A DNA stretch of 58,004 nt from JBFLYZ01 sp040756415 (GTDB lineage: Bacteria > Bacteroidota > Bacteroidia > JADZBD01). The stretch covers positions 1-58,004 of the forward strand of contig JBFLYZ010000019.1 of assembly GCA_040756415.1 (NCBI GenBank), given 5' to 3'. The notes beneath the pieces are model-generated. The model was not told where the DNA came from, did no database searches, and saw only the letters and a list, made by a program, of their open reading frames with translations. Position 1 is the first letter of the stretch. Every line of letters begins with the position of its first letter. The translations under genes were made by a program, and so were the position numbers. Below are positions 16,371-25,358 of the stretch, one piece after another.

Positions 16371-18626
16371 TCAATTGATTTCGTTTTCGGGTTCGTCAAA
16401 CGGAAGGTCCCCATCGTCCGATTCCTTCGGGCAATTGAGGTCAATGCTCACCTTTTTTGACGGCTTTTGAAAATCGCCCTTTGCTATTTTCAGCGATTTG
16501 TCGGCCCACACCTTTTTCATGTACAGCCCCCAGATAGGAAGGGCCATGGTAGAGCCTTGTCCTTCGGCCATATTGGTGAAATGAATGATGGGGTCGTCAC
16601 CGCCCACCCAGCATCCCGAAACCAGGTCGGGCGTGATGCCCATGAACCAACCATCGGCATTATGCTGCGTGGTTCCCGTCTTTCCAGCGATGGCGGATGT
16701 AAAGTTGTAGGGCGCGCCCCTCAACCCTACCCCCGTACCGAACTGGGTAACCCCTTTCATCATTTCCAGCATCACGTACGATTTCTCCTCGTCCATCACC
16801 TCCACTTTTTTAGGTATGAACTCGCTCAGCACTTTGCCGTTCCTGTCTTCGATGCGTGTAACGAAGATCGGCTCGTTATAGGTGCCCTTGTTGGCAAAGG
16901 CGCTGTACGCCCCCACCATTTCGAATACGGTGATATCCGGTGTACCCAGGCAGATGGAAGGATAAGGATCCATTTTCGCGGTAATGCCCAGCCGCCTGGC
17001 AACCGTTACTGCCGCCTCGGGGGTGAACTGCTTCATGATATACGCGGTTATGTAGTTCACCGAAAGCGCCAGCGCCTTTTTGACCGTCATCATCTGCCCG
17101 TCCATCTTCTTGGGCGTGGAGTTGCGCGGGGTCCATTCCTTGTCGTCAAAATGTATGGTCACCGGCACGTTGGGTATGCGGGTACAGGGCGACCAGCCTT
17201 CCTGTATGGCCAGCGCGTAAACAAAAGGCTTGAAGGTAGAACCAACCTGGCGGGCGCCTTCCTTCACGTGGTCGTACTGGAAATGCTCGTGGTTGATGCC
17301 GCCCACCCAGGCCTTGACGAAGCCGGTCTGCGGCTCGATGGAGCAAAAACCGGTTTGCAAAAATGCTTTGTAGTAGCGTATCGAATCCCAGGGCGTCATC
17401 ACGGTATCGATCTCCCCGTCCCACGAAAACACGCGCATGGTGTCGGGTTTATTGAAACTGGCAATGATGTCGCTTTCAGAAAAGCCCGCTTTCTTCATTT
17501 TCTTCCAGCGCTCGGAGCGCTTCATGGCGCTGTTCATGGCCTTTTGTACCGACACGTCTATGTTCTTATCCGTATCTACTTTGCGCACAAAAGGAAATGT
17601 CTTCCTTTTCTTTTCCTTTTCCACGAATTTCTTCTGCAGGCTCTTCATATGCTCGCTCACCGCCTGCTCCGCGTACTTCTGCATGCGCGAGTCGATGGTA
17701 ACGTAGATCTTGAGCCCATCCCGGTAGATATCATACGCAGAGCCGTCAGGCTTTTTGTTCTCCTCCGCCCACTTCTTCAGGAACTTATCCCTCAGGTATT
17801 CCCTGAAATAAGTGGCCAGTCCTTCGTTATGGCTTTCGGGCTGGTAGTTCAGACCAAGGGGAAGCGTTTTGAGCGAATCGTACTTTTCCTGGGCGAGGTA
17901 TCCGTAGATCACCATCTGCTTCATGACCACGTTTCTGCGGTGCAGGGTAGTGTCGGGCCTGCGCAGCGGGTTGAACAGGGCGGGGTTCTTGGCCATACCC
18001 ACCAGCATGGCCGCCTGCAGTATGTTCAGCGAGTCGGGCGTGGTGTTGAAATAGATCTTGGCGGCTGACTGTATGCCCACCGCCTGGTTCAGGAAATCGA
18101 ACTTGTTCAGGTACATGGCCATGATCTCCTGCTTGGTATATCTCTTCTCCAGGCGCGTGGCGATGATCCATTCCTTTATTTTTTGGGTGAGGCGCTCGAG
18201 CTTGCCGGAAGGCTTGTCGGAAAAAAGCATTTTAGCCAGTTGCTGGGTCAGCGTGCTTCCTCCTCCGTCCTTACCGGCCTTGACCACCGCGCGCACCAGG
18301 GCCTTGAGGTCCACCCCGCTGTGGTCGTAATAGCGGGCATCTTCAGTGGCCACCAGCGCGTTGACGAGGTTGGAAGAAAGATTTTCGAAACGGGTATTGG
18401 TGCGGTTCTCCGCGTAGAACTTGCCGATCACCTTCCCATCGGATGAGATCACTTCCGTGGCGATATTGCTGATGGGGTTCTCCAACTGGGCGGGGTCGGG
18501 CAGCTCGCCAAAGCATCCGCCAAGGGCCAGCAGCAAAAGCAAACCAAGCAGGATGAAGGGGCTGAAAACAAGGGTCCAGAACCAGCGAATGTATTTCCGG
18601 AAGTTGATCTGGGAAGGCTGCGTCAT
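16371..18626 (-). CDS. Class A penicillin-binding protein (transglycosylase/transpeptidase)
   Basis: A 751-aa bifunctional peptidoglycan synthase of the PBP1A type. One N-terminal membrane helix (about 15-38) anchors it. The GT51 domain has ATEDARYYDHSGVD with catalytic Glu95, then GGGSTLTQQLAK (121-132) and KRYTKQEIMAMYLN (161-174). The transpeptidase domain has STFK with nucleophile Ser463, SVN at 522-524 and KTGT at 649-652, so both activities look intact. An unusually Lys-rich insert (residues 328-385) lies between the domains. It polymerises and cross-links glycan strands in the periplasm. gldH, ricT and holB precede it on the same strand, an order I recognise as recurrent in Bacteroidota. 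Confidence 0.95.
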   Translation of the reverse strand: MTQPSQINFRKYIRWFWTLVFSPFILLGLLLLLALGGCFGELPDPAQLENPISNIATEVISSDGKVIGKFYAENRTNTRFENLSSNLVNALVATEDARYYDHSGVDLKALVRAVVKAGKDGGGSTLTQQLAKMLFSDKPSGKLERLTQKIKEWIIATRLEKRYTKQEIMAMYLNKFDFLNQAVGIQSAAKIYFNTTPDSLNILQAAMLVGMAKNPALFNPLRRPDTTLHRRNVVMKQMVIYGYLAQEKYDSLKTLPLGLNYQPESHNEGLATYFREYLRDKFLKKWAEENKKPDGSAYDIYRDGLKIYVTIDSRMQKYAEQAVSEHMKSLQKKFVEKEKKRKTFPFVRKVDTDKNIDVSVQKAMNSAMKRSERWKKMKKAGFSESDIIASFNKPDTMRVFSWDGEIDTVMTPWDSIRYYKAFLQTGFCSIEPQTGFVKAWVGGINHEHFQYDHVKEGARQVGSTFKPFVYALAIQEGWSPCTRIPNVPVTIHFDDKEWTPRNSTPKKMDGQMMTVKKALALSVNYITAYIMKQFTPEAAVTVARRLGITAKMDPYPSICLGTPDITVFEMVGAYSAFANKGTYNEPIFVTRIEDRNGKVLSEFIPKKVEVMDEEKSYVMLEMMKGVTQFGTGVGLRGAPYNFTSAIAGKTGTTQHNADGWFMGITPDLVSGCWVGGDDPIIHFTNMAEGQGSTMALPIWGLYMKKVWADKSLKIAKGDFQKPSKKVSIDLNCPKESDDGDLPFDEPENEIN

Positions 18627-18664
18627 TGGGAAATCTCTGCGGAGTAAAGATAAGGATTTCGCTG

Positions 18665-19135
18665 CTACCTGGCCTTTTCAATGCGCAGGCCCACATCGGC
18701 TATCCCCTTGAGCTTCTCCTGGCGCATGGCCTGCTCGTACTCAAAAATATATTTTCCCCTGCGGCTGAACTTGACCAGGGGTTTGAATACGATATGGTTG
18801 TCCCAGAGGTCGCCAAGGCCTTCGCCCATCCACCGCCCGGTCTCGTCCTGCAGGGCGCAGTTGAGCGTATCCCTGGCCCGGGTACCGTCAGGGAATGTGG
18901 TGGTCAGAAAAATATAAAGATTGCTGTAGGCGTAATCGCCCGTATGCCGAACATTGATGTACACGTTATACACCTGGGCGGTATCCTCGATGTTCGTTTC
19001 AAAGGATATCTTATTGTTCTTGTCCCAGGTCTTGCCGGGGATGGCCTTGTACTCTTCGTACAGCCTGTTCTCATCGCAGGCCGCGAACAGGAGGGCCAGG
19101 GATATAGCAAGGGGTATGTGCCGGGCCTTAGGCAT
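18665..19135 (-). CDS. gldH: Gliding motility lipoprotein GldH
   Basis: A 156-aa lipoprotein. ATG 19135 is chosen over an in-frame GTG at 19144 that would overlap the ricT stop; it gives a signal with lipobox FAAC and lipidated Cys20. The mature part (DENRLYEEYKAIPGKTWDK, then NVYINVRHTGDYAYSNLYIF and a GxWMGEGLGDLWDN motif) fits the GldH family. GldH is needed for gliding in Flavobacterium johnsoniae, where mutants are also defective in chitin use, but it also occurs in non-gliding Bacteroidota and its molecular role is unclear. Position between ricT and a class A PBP is typical of the phylum and agrees with an envelope role. Confidence 0.9.
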   Translation of the reverse strand: MPKARHIPLAISLALLFAACDENRLYEEYKAIPGKTWDKNNKISFETNIEDTAQVYNVYINVRHTGDYAYSNLYIFLTTTFPDGTRARDTLNCALQDETGRWMGEGLGDLWDNHIVFKPLVKFSRRGKYIFEYEQAMRQEKLKGIADVGLRIEKAR

Positions 19136-19140
19136 ACCGA

Positions 19141-20361
19141 TCACTGCTGCCGGTTATTGGGTTTATTCCGGCCGAACCTTTTGTTCCCCCCGCCTCCCCG
19201 GTTCTTGTTCCTGCTCTTATTGCGGTTCTTTTTCTTTTTCGACTTATCGAAGCGGGTTATGCTGTCCTGGCCCACCACGTTCTCGTAATCCGGCTCAGCG
19301 ATAACCGCCTGTTTTTCGTAGGCTATCATTTTGGCGTCTTTCAGCTCGGGCGGATTTTTCCCTTCCGCGTTCATTTTAATGATCTCCTTCACCCGCTCAA
19401 CCGAAAGCGCGATGAAGTTATCGGGCTCAGATACGTACGAATAGAACATTCGCCTTCCGAATATATCCGTTTTCTGGTGGAAGGCCGGGCCCTTTTCCGT
19501 TTGCAGCTTGGCGTTGATCTCGGGAAAATCCTTTATGGCGTCCAGGTAAGAGTCGAGCTCGTAGTTAAGGCAGCACTTCAGCTTGCCGCACTGCCCCGCC
19601 AGCTTCAGCGGGTTGAGCGAGAGCTGCTGGTAGCGTGCCGCGCTGGTATTCACCGTTCTGAAATCCGTAAGCCAGGTGGCGCAGCAAAGCTCCCTGCCGC
19701 AGGAGCCTATTCCTCCCAGGCGGCCCGCTTCCTGCCTGGCACCGATCTGCCGCATCTCGATGCGCACTTTGAACTCCTCCGCCAGCTTTTTGATCAGCTC
19801 GCGGAAATCCACGCGATCTTCGGCCGTATAGTAGAATGTGGCCTTGGTCTTGTCGCCCTGGTACTCTACATCCGATATTTTCATCTCCAGCTTGAGGCTG
19901 AGCGCGATGGTGCGCGACTTATACATGGCATCCACCTCCAGGGCCTGGGCCTCTTTCCATTTGTCAATATCCTGCTGACGGGCCTTGCGGTACAGCTTCC
20001 TGATCTCCTGCGAATCAAAAGCGATGTTCTTCTTCTTCATCTGCAGCTTCACCAGCTCACCGCTGAGCGAAACAATGCCGATGTCGTGCCCCGGAGTGCC
20101 CTCCACCGCAACCACATCCCCCTGGGCAAGAGGCAAAGCGTTTACGTTGCGGAAGAACTCCTTGCGGCTGTTCTTGAAGCGCACCTCCACCACATCAAAA
20201 GGCTTCTGGCCGGCCGGCAATTCCATATTGGAAAGCCAGTCGAATACGTTCAGCTTGTTGCATCCTCCTGAACCGCAGGCCCCGTTATTGCGGCAGCCGG
20301 CAGGCAGTCCGCTGGTAGCCGTACTGCATCCTCTTCCGCTGGAACATCCCCCGCAAGCCAT
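19141..20361 (-). CDS. ricT: PSP1 / RicT family protein
   Basis: A 406-aa PSP1-domain protein. The N-terminus is Cys- and Gly-rich (ACGGCSSGRGC, then GACGSGGC), and the core has the conserved cysteines GSCGRELCCATWL and AGQCGKLKCCLNYE near residues 225-275. In Bacillus the homologue RicT (YaaT) forms an iron-sulfur complex with RicA and RicF that affects RNase Y-dependent RNA processing and phosphorelay; the Bacteroidota role is not established. The C-terminal 35 residues are strongly basic (KKKKNRNKSRNKNRGGGG), suggesting RNA contact. It lies between holB and gldH, all on the minus strand, 72 bp after holB. Confidence 0.9.
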   Translation of the reverse strand: MACGGCSSGRGCSTATSGLPAGCRNNGACGSGGCNKLNVFDWLSNMELPAGQKPFDVVEVRFKNSRKEFFRNVNALPLAQGDVVAVEGTPGHDIGIVSLSGELVKLQMKKKNIAFDSQEIRKLYRKARQQDIDKWKEAQALEVDAMYKSRTIALSLKLEMKISDVEYQGDKTKATFYYTAEDRVDFRELIKKLAEEFKVRIEMRQIGARQEAGRLGGIGSCGRELCCATWLTDFRTVNTSAARYQQLSLNPLKLAGQCGKLKCCLNYELDSYLDAIKDFPEINAKLQTEKGPAFHQKTDIFGRRMFYSYVSEPDNFIALSVERVKEIIKMNAEGKNPPELKDAKMIAYEKQAVIAEPDYENVVGQDSITRFDKSKKKKNRNKSRNKNRGGGGNKRFGRNKPNNRQQ

Positions 20362-20433
20362 AATTTGAGATTTTTTTAATTAAAAAGGATAGCCCACCCG
20401 CACCGGAAAACGGCACGTTTGGGGCAGGCAAAT

Positions 20434-21600
20434 TTAAGCTTTTAATTCAGATGACCCAACCGGCTGGCGCAGCAGGGCCATCATTTTCATCGACAGGTCC
20501 GTGAAGAGTATTTTGGGATTGGCATTACGCTCAATATGCTGGATGGCCCTGTTGAACTCATCGGTTATCTGCATGCAGTTTTCACCGTGTATGTAGGGCG
20601 CGAACTTCCTGACAAAATCCAGCTCCTCGCCCTGCAGGCGGACCAGGCGGTCGTCTCCGAAATTGAGCATAAGGGCCTCGCGCACCACGTTGAGCGCATA
20701 GGCCACGAAATTCTTGTGCTTTTCCCTGCCTTCGGCCGCAAAGCCTTCCACCCACTGTTGCGCCTTGAGCACGTCCTTGGTAAAGCAGAGCCGCATCCAG
20801 GCCCTGAACTGGATAAAATTGAAACCTGCCTGTCCGGCAGGCAGGCTCTCATCGCTGCTGCCGGATAAGAGCTGCCGGGCCTCGCTATAGCTGCCATCGG
20901 CAAGGTAGGCTATGCGCTCAGCCTCCTCCTTTCCCAGGCCATGCCGCGCAACCAACGCATCGCGCAGGTCTTCATCGGCAATACGGTTCACCTTTACGAG
21001 CTGGGTGCGCGAAACAATAGTGGGCAGCAACTGGTCCGCATTCTCGGTGACCAGCAGGAAAAGCGTCTTATCGGGCGGCTCCTCGAGTATCTTCAGCAGC
21101 TTATTGGCCGATTGTACGTTCATCTTCTCGGGCTGCCAGATGATCATCATTTTGTAGCCGCCTTCGTAGGCGGTGAGCGAAAGCTTCCTGAGAATATCCG
21201 CGCTTTCCTCAACATTGATCACGCCCTGCTTGTTCTCCCCTTCCAGGAAGCTGAGCCACTCGAAAAGCGACAGATAGGGATTTTGCAGGAACGCTTCGCG
21301 GAACTCTTTGACCAGGTCGCTGCTGATACGCGTTTCCTTTGACAGTATGATGGGGTACACCAGGTGAAGGTCGGCATGCTCGAGGCGGGCTATTTTCCTG
21401 CACGAAGGGCAGGCACCGCAGGAATCGTCACTTTTGCGGTCACTGCAGGCGATGTATTGCAGGTAGGCCAGCGCAAGGGCCAGGTTGCCGCTGCCCGGCT
21501 GCCCCATGAAAAGCTGAGCGTGGGCGATCCGGCCCTCCTTCACTCCCGAGATGAGCTTATCTTTTACCCCGCTCAGGCCTATGACATCCGCAAACTGCAT
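20434..21600 (-). CDS. holB: DNA polymerase III delta' subunit
   Basis: A 388-aa clamp-loader AAA+ protein. The P-loop position reads GQPGSGN (residues 33-39), lacking the Walker lysine, as is usual for delta' subunits that do not hydrolyse ATP. Four zinc ligands follow at Cys52, Cys61, Cys64 and Cys67 (SCGACPSC). The sensor/SRC-like motif is SRTQLVKV. It loads the sliding clamp together with DnaX and delta. The gene contains an in-frame palindromic insertion at 20825-20845 that is translated as part of SLPAGQAG, just after the middle domain. It opens the long minus-strand cluster holB-ricT-gldH-PBP. Confidence 0.9.
   Translation of the reverse strand: MQFADVIGLSGVKDKLISGVKEGRIAHAQLFMGQPGSGNLALALAYLQYIACSDRKSDDSCGACPSCRKIARLEHADLHLVYPIILSKETRISSDLVKEFREAFLQNPYLSLFEWLSFLEGENKQGVINVEESADILRKLSLTAYEGGYKMMIIWQPEKMNVQSANKLLKILEEPPDKTLFLLVTENADQLLPTIVSRTQLVKVNRIADEDLRDALVARHGLGKEEAERIAYLADGSYSEARQLLSGSSDESLPAGQAGFNFIQFRAWMRLCFTKDVLKAQQWVEGFAAEGREKHKNFVAYALNVVREALMLNFGDDRLVRLQGEELDFVRKFAPYIHGENCMQITDEFNRAIQHIERNANPKILFTDLSMKMMALLRQPVGSSELKA
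20825..20845. repeat. Palindromic element inside the holB reading frame
   Basis: Two perfect 8-bp inverted arms, CCTGCCTG (20825-20832) and CAGGCAGG (20838-20845), flank a 5-bp centre TCCGG. The element keeps the holB frame open and is read as part of SLPAGQAG. Similar CCTGCC-type palindromes that translate as LPAG-like peptides occur in many Bacteroidota and uncultured genomes (from memory), comparable in behaviour to the palindromic elements of Rickettsia that insert into genes. Confidence 0.55.
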
Positions 21601-21626
21601 TGGGGCGAAGATACTACTTTAGGGTT

Positions 21627-21655
21627 TTGTCTTTCATGGGGAAAACATAATTTTG
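21627..21655 (+). promoter_or_regulatory. Putative promoter of pgk
   Basis: TTG at 21627-21629, an 18-bp spacer and TAATTTTG at 21648-21655, a full match to TTG-N17-23-TAnnTTTG. It lies 19 bp before the pgk ATG at 21675, in the 74-bp gap between the divergent holB and pgk genes. Confidence 0.6.
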
Positions 21656-21674
21656 CTGCGCCAAACATGTGCTT

Positions 21675-22865
21675 ATGAAAACCGTTGACGATTTTAATTT
21701 TTCGGGCAAGCGCGCGCTGATCCGCGTGGATTTCAATGTCCCGCTCGATGACAGGTACCGCATCACCGATGATACGCGCATACGCGCTGCCCTTCCCACG
21801 ATCGGCAAGATACTGAAGGATGGAGGCGCGGTAGTGCTCATGTCGCACCTGGGCAGACCCAAAGAAGGCCCGGCCGAAAAATACTCGCTTAAGCACCTGG
21901 TGGCTCATTTGAGCCAGGCGCTGGGAAAACAGGTGCTCTTCGCTGACGATTGTATCGGGGATACGGCAAAAAAGCTTTCGGGATCGCTGAAGGGAGGCGA
22001 GGTGCTTCTGCTGGAGAACCTGCGTTTTTATAAAGAAGAGGAAAAGGGAAATGCGGAGTTCGCTGAAAAGCTCGCGCGGCACGGTGATTTTTATGTGAAC
22101 GATGCTTTCGGCACGGCCCACCGGGCGCATGCCTCCACGGCCGTTATCGCTCAGTTCTTTCCGGGCGCGAAATGTTTCGGCTACGTGATGAGCGGAGAGC
22201 TGGCCTCTATCAACAAGGTGATGAACGGTGCCGCGCGGCCGTTCACCGCCATTATGGGCGGAGCGAAGGTGTCAGACAAGATCCTGATCCTGGAGCAGCT
22301 TATGAACAAAGCCGACAACATCATCATTGGCGGTGGCATGGCCTTCACTTTCGTGAAGGCGCAGGGCGGGCACACCGGCAAATCGCTGGTGGAGGAAGAC
22401 AAGCTGGAAACGGCCCTGGGCATACTGAACGAAGCGAAGCGGAAGGGAGTGAACATTTATATTCCCGCGGATGCGGTATGCGCTGATCGTTTCGATAATA
22501 ATGCGAATACGCAGCGCAGCGCTATCGGGCAAATTCCCGATGGCTGGATGGGCCTGGACATAGGCGAGGAAACCGAAAAAATTTACTCGGATGTCATCGC
22601 CCGCTCCAGGACCATACTCTGGAACGGCCCCATGGGTGTTTTCGAGATGAGCAGCTTCGAGCACGGCACACAAGCGGTGGCCGAAGCCATAGTGGCAGCT
22701 ACCCGGAACGGGGCCTACTCGCTGATAGGCGGGGGCGATTCGGTGGCCGCTATCAATAAGTACGGGTTAGCCGATAAGGTAAGCTACGTATCGACCGGAG
22801 GAGGGGCTTTGCTCGAATACATCGAGAGCGGCACGCTGCCGGGCGTGGAAGCGGTGGAGAAATAA
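21675..22865 (+). CDS. pgk: Phosphoglycerate kinase
   Basis: A 396-aa enzyme of normal length. The N-terminal substrate motif is KRALIRVDFNVPLDD, followed by MSHLGRPK, LLENLRFYKEEE and DAFGTAHRAHAS; the nucleotide-binding C-terminal half has the GGAKVSDKI, WNGPMGVFE and GGGDSVAAINK motifs. It makes ATP and 3-phosphoglycerate from 1,3-bisphosphoglycerate in glycolysis and works in reverse in gluconeogenesis. ATG 21675 is preferred over an in-frame GTG at 21669 because it leaves a normal leader after the promoter at 21627-21655. The stop codon is only 2 bp from the stop of the convergent oxidoreductase gene. Confidence 0.97.
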   Translation: MKTVDDFNFSGKRALIRVDFNVPLDDRYRITDDTRIRAALPTIGKILKDGGAVVLMSHLGRPKEGPAEKYSLKHLVAHLSQALGKQVLFADDCIGDTAKKLSGSLKGGEVLLLENLRFYKEEEKGNAEFAEKLARHGDFYVNDAFGTAHRAHASTAVIAQFFPGAKCFGYVMSGELASINKVMNGAARPFTAIMGGAKVSDKILILEQLMNKADNIIIGGGMAFTFVKAQGGHTGKSLVEEDKLETALGILNEAKRKGVNIYIPADAVCADRFDNNANTQRSAIGQIPDGWMGLDIGEETEKIYSDVIARSRTILWNGPMGVFEMSSFEHGTQAVAEAIVAATRNGAYSLIGGGDSVAAINKYGLADKVSYVSTGGGALLEYIESGTLPGVEAVEK

Positions 22866-22867
22866 CC

Positions 22868-23911
22868 TCACAGGAACCTGCGCAGGTCCACTTCATCGCT
22901 GAGCGCTTTTCCCGAAAGCAAATGCTCAGCGAACTGTTCCGCGAAAAAAGGAGCCAGCATCACGCCCTTGCTTCCCATTCCATTGAACACACCCATGTTT
23001 TTCTGCCCGGGCAACATGCCTATAACCGGCCTGCGGTCGGATATAGCAGGGCGAACGCCCGCTTCGTGCCCGACTATTTCGAAAGGCACATGCAGCATTT
23101 TTTTCAGTTTTTCCACCAGCTCTTTACGGGCTTCGTCCGTTGGCGTATCGTCCAGCTTGTGCCAGCGATAGGTGGCGCCCGCAATGAACAGCTCCGGCCC
23201 GACAGGCAGCAGGTATAGTCCCTTATGTACGATCTTGTCGGTATCCAGCCCGGGGATGCGTACCGTGAGCAGCTCTCCCTTGGCGGGACGAAAGGGCAGG
23301 TCTTTCAGAAAAGGATTCCCGAGCGCCTTCCACCCTTCGCAGAAAATGATCCTGCGGGCGGTGATATCCCCGTATTGAACCGAACCCGCGTCATCAGCCA
23401 GTTTATCGTATTCGAATTTTTCCTCCGCCAGTATTCCCTCCGCCCGGAAGTGGTCGCGAAAATCGTCCAGGAACTTGGCCACATACAGGTTTCCCGCCTG
23501 CCTGACGAGCGCGCCACCGCAATCGTTGTTCAGTATGTCAGGCTGATATCCTTTTATCAGCTTTTCGGAAAGATATTCGGGCAGCTCATGCGCCCTTTTC
23601 AGCCAGGCACCCTTGTCGTTTTCTCCCGAAAAGAGCTTGACGATCTCCTTATCCAGAAAGAACTGCTGCTCCAGGAACTCCTCCGTTTCCCTGTAAAACT
23701 TCTTTGCGAAAGGGATCAGCGCATCCGCCTTCCAGGTTGGAGCAAGCCGCTTGAACACCACGGGGTTCATGTTCCCGGCCGCCACGCGCGAACAGGAAGA
23801 AAGGGATCCGTCATCCACCACCCGCACCGAGCACCCCTTTTTCAGCAAGGTATAGGCCAGTACGGTTCCGGCCAGCCCCTGCCCTACAACCAGGAAATCA
23901 CATCTTTTCAT
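22868..23911 (-). CDS. FAD-dependent oxidoreductase (DAO family)
   Basis: A 347-aa flavoprotein. ATG 23911 puts the dinucleotide-binding motif at the N-terminus (MKRCDFLVVGQGLAGTVLAY); the longer frame to 24019 would overlap the divergent rimB. The fold follows the D-amino acid oxidase/glycine oxidase family: VVDDGSLSSCSRVAAGNMNP near residues 32-51, and a C-terminal GVRPAISDRRPVIGMLPG with VFNGMGSKGVMLAPFFAE that closes the FAD site. Such enzymes oxidise amines or amino acids with oxygen. Substrate unknown; similarity to the C-terminal domain of MnmC is also conceivable. Confidence 0.85.
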   Translation of the reverse strand: MKRCDFLVVGQGLAGTVLAYTLLKKGCSVRVVDDGSLSSCSRVAAGNMNPVVFKRLAPTWKADALIPFAKKFYRETEEFLEQQFFLDKEIVKLFSGENDKGAWLKRAHELPEYLSEKLIKGYQPDILNNDCGGALVRQAGNLYVAKFLDDFRDHFRAEGILAEEKFEYDKLADDAGSVQYGDITARRIIFCEGWKALGNPFLKDLPFRPAKGELLTVRIPGLDTDKIVHKGLYLLPVGPELFIAGATYRWHKLDDTPTDEARKELVEKLKKMLHVPFEIVGHEAGVRPAISDRRPVIGMLPGQKNMGVFNGMGSKGVMLAPFFAEQFAEHLLSGKALSDEVDLRRFL

Positions 23912-24009
23912 CAGGGGCCAAAAGTACGAAAGGAAGGCGCACTCCTGGCTCCTGAAAGAGGCAATACCGCTTAAAAAGGAGGAAGAAAATTTACCTATCT
24001 TGCATACCC

Positions 24010-24456
24010 ATGAAGGCAAGGAAAGAAAAACAGGTGATCGGCAAGTCGGAAGTGATCGACTTTCCGGACCTGGGGCTATACGGCATACAGGCCAAGATCG
24101 ATACGGGCGCTTATACCACGGCTTTGCATTGCCACGACATACACGTTAAGGATAATGTGCTTTACTTCAAATTCCTGGATCCCTCACATCCCACCTACAG
24201 CGAACGGCAGCAGCAATTCAGGGAGTTCGGGCAGAAAGACATTAAAAACTCGTTCGGGGAGGTGGAGAAGCGTTATATCATTAAAACCCGCATACGCATA
24301 GGCAGGCGAGTCATTAAATCTGTAATTTCGCTGACCAACCGCGGCACCATGCGCTACCCTGTTCTGATCGGCAGGAAATTGCTCAAGCGCAGGTTCATCG
24401 TGGACGCGGAGCAGGAAAATATCCTTCCCGTAAAAAAGAAAAAGGTCAGGTCATGA
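24010..24456 (+). CDS. RimB-like retropepsin-type protease (Zn_protease, pfam05618)
   Basis: A 148-aa protein of the family once called ATP-dependent zinc protease. The retropepsin-like motif is KIDTGAYTTALHC (Asp-Thr-Gly active triad, near residue 31), followed by later strands VISLTNRGTMRYPVLIGRKLL, where IGRK is conserved. In Pseudomonas fluorescens the homologue RimB acts with RimK to trim glutamate tails from ribosomal protein S6. Here the stop codon overlaps the rimK start (ATGA, 24453-24456), so the two are translationally coupled. I infer the same job, removal of glutamates added by RimK. Confidence 0.85.
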   Translation: MKARKEKQVIGKSEVIDFPDLGLYGIQAKIDTGAYTTALHCHDIHVKDNVLYFKFLDPSHPTYSERQQQFREFGQKDIKNSFGEVEKRYIIKTRIRIGRRVIKSVISLTNRGTMRYPVLIGRKLLKRRFIVDAEQENILPVKKKKVRS

Positions 24457-25340
24457 AGATCGCCATCCTTTCAAGGAACGCCAACCTGTATTCGACCAGG
24501 CGCCTGGTTGAAGCGGCCCAGCAGCGCGGCCACCAGGTTACCGTGCTCGATCACACCAAATGCGTGCTGGTGATCGAATCGGGCCGGCCGCATGTCTTTT
24601 ACAAAGGCGAGGAGGTTCCCCGCTTTGACGCCATTATCCCGCGCATAGGCGCTTCCGTTACTTTTTACGGTGCTGCTGTGGTAAGGCAGTTCGAACAGAT
24701 GAAGGTATTTTCGTCTGTCGAATCGCAGGCCCTGGTCCGTTCGCGCGACAAGCTGCGCAGCCTTCAGTTGATGGCTAAGGCAGGCATAGGGCTGCCGAAA
24801 ACGGCTTTCGCTTCCAATCCCAAGAACATCGATAACGTACTGCAGCAGGTGGGCGGTGCGCCCGTGGTGATCAAGCTGCTGGAAGGCACGCAGGGCATAG
24901 GCGTGATACTGGCTGAAACGCGCAACTCGGCCAAATCGGTGATCGAAGCATTCCTGGATGTGAACATCAACATCCTGGTGCAGGAGTTCATTGCCGAGGC
25001 CAAAGGGGCCGATATCCGGGCTTTCGTGGTTGACGGGCAGGTGGTGGGCGCCATGCGCAGGCAGGGTGCGGAAGGAGATTTCCGCTCCAACCTGCACCGC
25101 GGTGGCAATGCACAGGTGATCGAGCTCTCGAAAGATGAGCGGGAGACCGCCATCAAGGCGGTCAAGAAACTGGGGCTGGCCATAGCGGGCGTGGATATGC
25201 TTCAGTCCAGGCGCGGGCCGCTGGTAATGGAGGTGAATTCATCACCGGGGCTGGAAGGCATAGAAGGCGCCACCAAGGTAGATATAGCCGGAAAGATCAT
25301 CGAGTATGTTGAACGCAATGAATTCCATCATCCTGTTTAA
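24453..25340 (+). CDS. rimK: RimK-type ATP-grasp glutamate ligase
   Basis: A 295-aa ATP-grasp enzyme of normal length. Visible motifs: MKIAILSRNANLYSTRRL at the N-terminus, VVIKLLEGTQGIGVILAE (ATP-grasp lysine and Gly-rich loop), GADIRAFVVDGQVVGAMRR, NLHRGGNAQ and the metal-binding VMEVNSSPGLEGIE. E. coli RimK adds glutamates to the C-terminus of ribosomal protein S6. The start overlaps the rimB-like gene by 4 bp and an aspartoacylase-like gene follows 18 bp later. An alternative target, as in other RimK-family ligases, cannot be excluded. Confidence 0.93.
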   Translation: MKIAILSRNANLYSTRRLVEAAQQRGHQVTVLDHTKCVLVIESGRPHVFYKGEEVPRFDAIIPRIGASVTFYGAAVVRQFEQMKVFSSVESQALVRSRDKLRSLQLMAKAGIGLPKTAFASNPKNIDNVLQQVGGAPVVIKLLEGTQGIGVILAETRNSAKSVIEAFLDVNINILVQEFIAEAKGADIRAFVVDGQVVGAMRRQGAEGDFRSNLHRGGNAQVIELSKDERETAIKAVKKLGLAIAGVDMLQSRRGPLVMEVNSSPGLEGIEGATKVDIAGKIIEYVERNEFHHPV

Positions 25341-25358
25341 AAGGGAGAGCGCCCGTTT

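Noticed and set aside
16467..18068. Long open frame antisense to the penicillin-binding protein gene (533 codons)
   Set aside because: It lies wholly inside the PBP gene, whose catalytic motifs are intact; the antisense frame stays open because of codon composition and its product has no domain.
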